A stretch of 5,652 nt of DNA, from NCBI GenBank assembly GCA_002388005.1, contig DGLO01000033.1, forward strand, positions 1 through 5,652. Reading direction: 5' to 3'. A program made the position numbers and the translations under genes. This document shows, piece by piece, positions 5,260-5,652 of this stretch (position 1 is the first letter of the stretch; the number at the start of each line of letters is the position of its first letter). This DNA comes from Candidatus Neomicrothrix sp. UBA4542. Its GTDB lineage: Bacteria > Actinomycetota > Acidimicrobiia > Acidimicrobiales > Poriferisodalaceae. Below the pieces are notes generated by a model that had not been told where the DNA came from, made no database searches, and saw nothing but the letters and a program-made list of their open reading frames with translations.

Positions 5260-5652
5260 GTCCCATAGGGGATCGGAGTCACCCACACGGCCGCTGGCCA
5301 CCCAATTGCCTCTCATAGTTCGATCGATCGGCTCGATCTTCGACCAGTCGTTTCGCAGTGTCCTCGTCGCGATCTTCCACGCTCCGTAGCGTTCTTCGAA
5401 CCGGTCGATGTACCGGCCGTTGAATGTGTGCAACAAATGGTCGCCATCGGCGGCGGAGACGTGGAACGCGAGTACGTAGGTCTCCACCAGCGCCCCGGCC
5501 TCGTCACTATCGAAGTCGATGCTCATGTTGCTGACGCGGTGTTGGGTTGAGATGAAGCGCCGCCGAAGCGACGCCAGCGCTACTTCGACGAACGTTTCGA
5601 TAGACATCGGCTCGGCGCCGTAGTCCCGTAGCTCCGCGCCTGGATGGAAGCC
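5257..5652 (-). CDS. SnoaL-like (SnoaL_4 / NTF2-fold) small protein 2 (N terminus beyond the right edge)
   Basis: The frame ends with TGA at 5259-5257 and is open to the right edge, giving 131 visible residues. An internal ATG at 5607 would give a 116-residue protein, but the 15 codons before it read FHPGAELRDYG, which matches the typical SnoaL_4 element (Y/F-H-P-D-A...D-YG). The true start is therefore further right. Then come FVEVALASLRRRFISTQHRVSNMSIDF, an EADEAGALVETYVLAFH-like strand pair (read here as DSDEAGALVETYVLAFH), and FNGRYIDRFEERYGAWKIATRTLRNDW with the common core W-x-I-x-x-R. Family functions are isomerase, dehydratase or similar on cyclic substrates; the role here is unknown. 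It is convergent with the SDR with a 65-bp gap, and it may be cotranscribed with genes to the right. Confidence 0.85.
   Translation of the reverse strand, partial: GFHPGAELRDYGAEPMSIETFVEVALASLRRRFISTQHRVSNMSIDFDSDEAGALVETYVLAFHVSAADGDHLLHTFNGRYIDRFEERYGAWKIATRTLRNDWSKIEPIDRTMRGNWVASGRVGDSDPLWD

Overview
The window is about 5.65 kb of bacterial chromosome carrying a compact, apparently catabolic gene cluster. I see no rRNA, tRNA, CRISPR array, insertion sequence or phage gene. The content points to an actinobacterium or a similar high-GC, F420-using lineage: GTG starts, moderate to high GC, an F420-type luciferase-like oxidoreductase, a divergent crotonase, an SDR and SnoaL-like proteins beside an Amidohydro_3 enzyme. 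This is inference from gene families; I cannot name a genus.

Left part (1-897). A minus-strand Amidohydro_3 enzyme of the D-aminoacylase type begins at a GTG at 728 and runs off the left edge, so only its N-terminal 242 residues are visible. It is transcribed away from a three-gene plus-strand operon. The 169-bp divergent intergenic region holds a perfect inverted repeat (742-769, two 12-bp arms around 4 nt) placed 13 nt upstream of the amidohydrolase start. It is the clearest regulatory signal in the window. A weaker dyad lies nearer the operon.

Centre (898-3561). Three plus-strand genes are packed together: an alpha/beta hydrolase with an intact Ser93-Asp209-His238 triad; an F420-dependent-type luciferase-like oxidoreductase whose ATG overlaps the hydrolase stop (ATGA); and, 31 nt later, a crotonase-fold protein in which both canonical hydratase glutamates appear to be replaced. 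With the divergent amidohydrolase, these fit a peripheral pathway that hydrolyses an amide, ester or lactone, carries out an F420- or flavin-linked redox step, and processes a CoA-activated acid. The substrate cannot be deduced from sequence.

Right part (3562-5652). A 235-bp gene-free convergent gap is followed by a minus-strand SnoaL-like protein, a divergent plus-strand classical SDR (NAD-type, TGxxxGIG and YxxxK), and a second minus-strand SnoaL-like protein whose N terminus lies beyond the right edge. The SDR is thus flanked by two small NTF2-fold proteins, a common association in steroid, terpenoid, aromatic and polyketide metabolism. By eye this part has more GC-rich codons than the alpha/beta hydrolase gene.

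Most points of interest are moderate: the palindromic operator candidate, the crotonase with an altered active site, the SDR with Asp in place of the tetrad Asn, and the SnoaL-SDR-SnoaL arrangement. I found no convincing evidence of a wholly new type of system.
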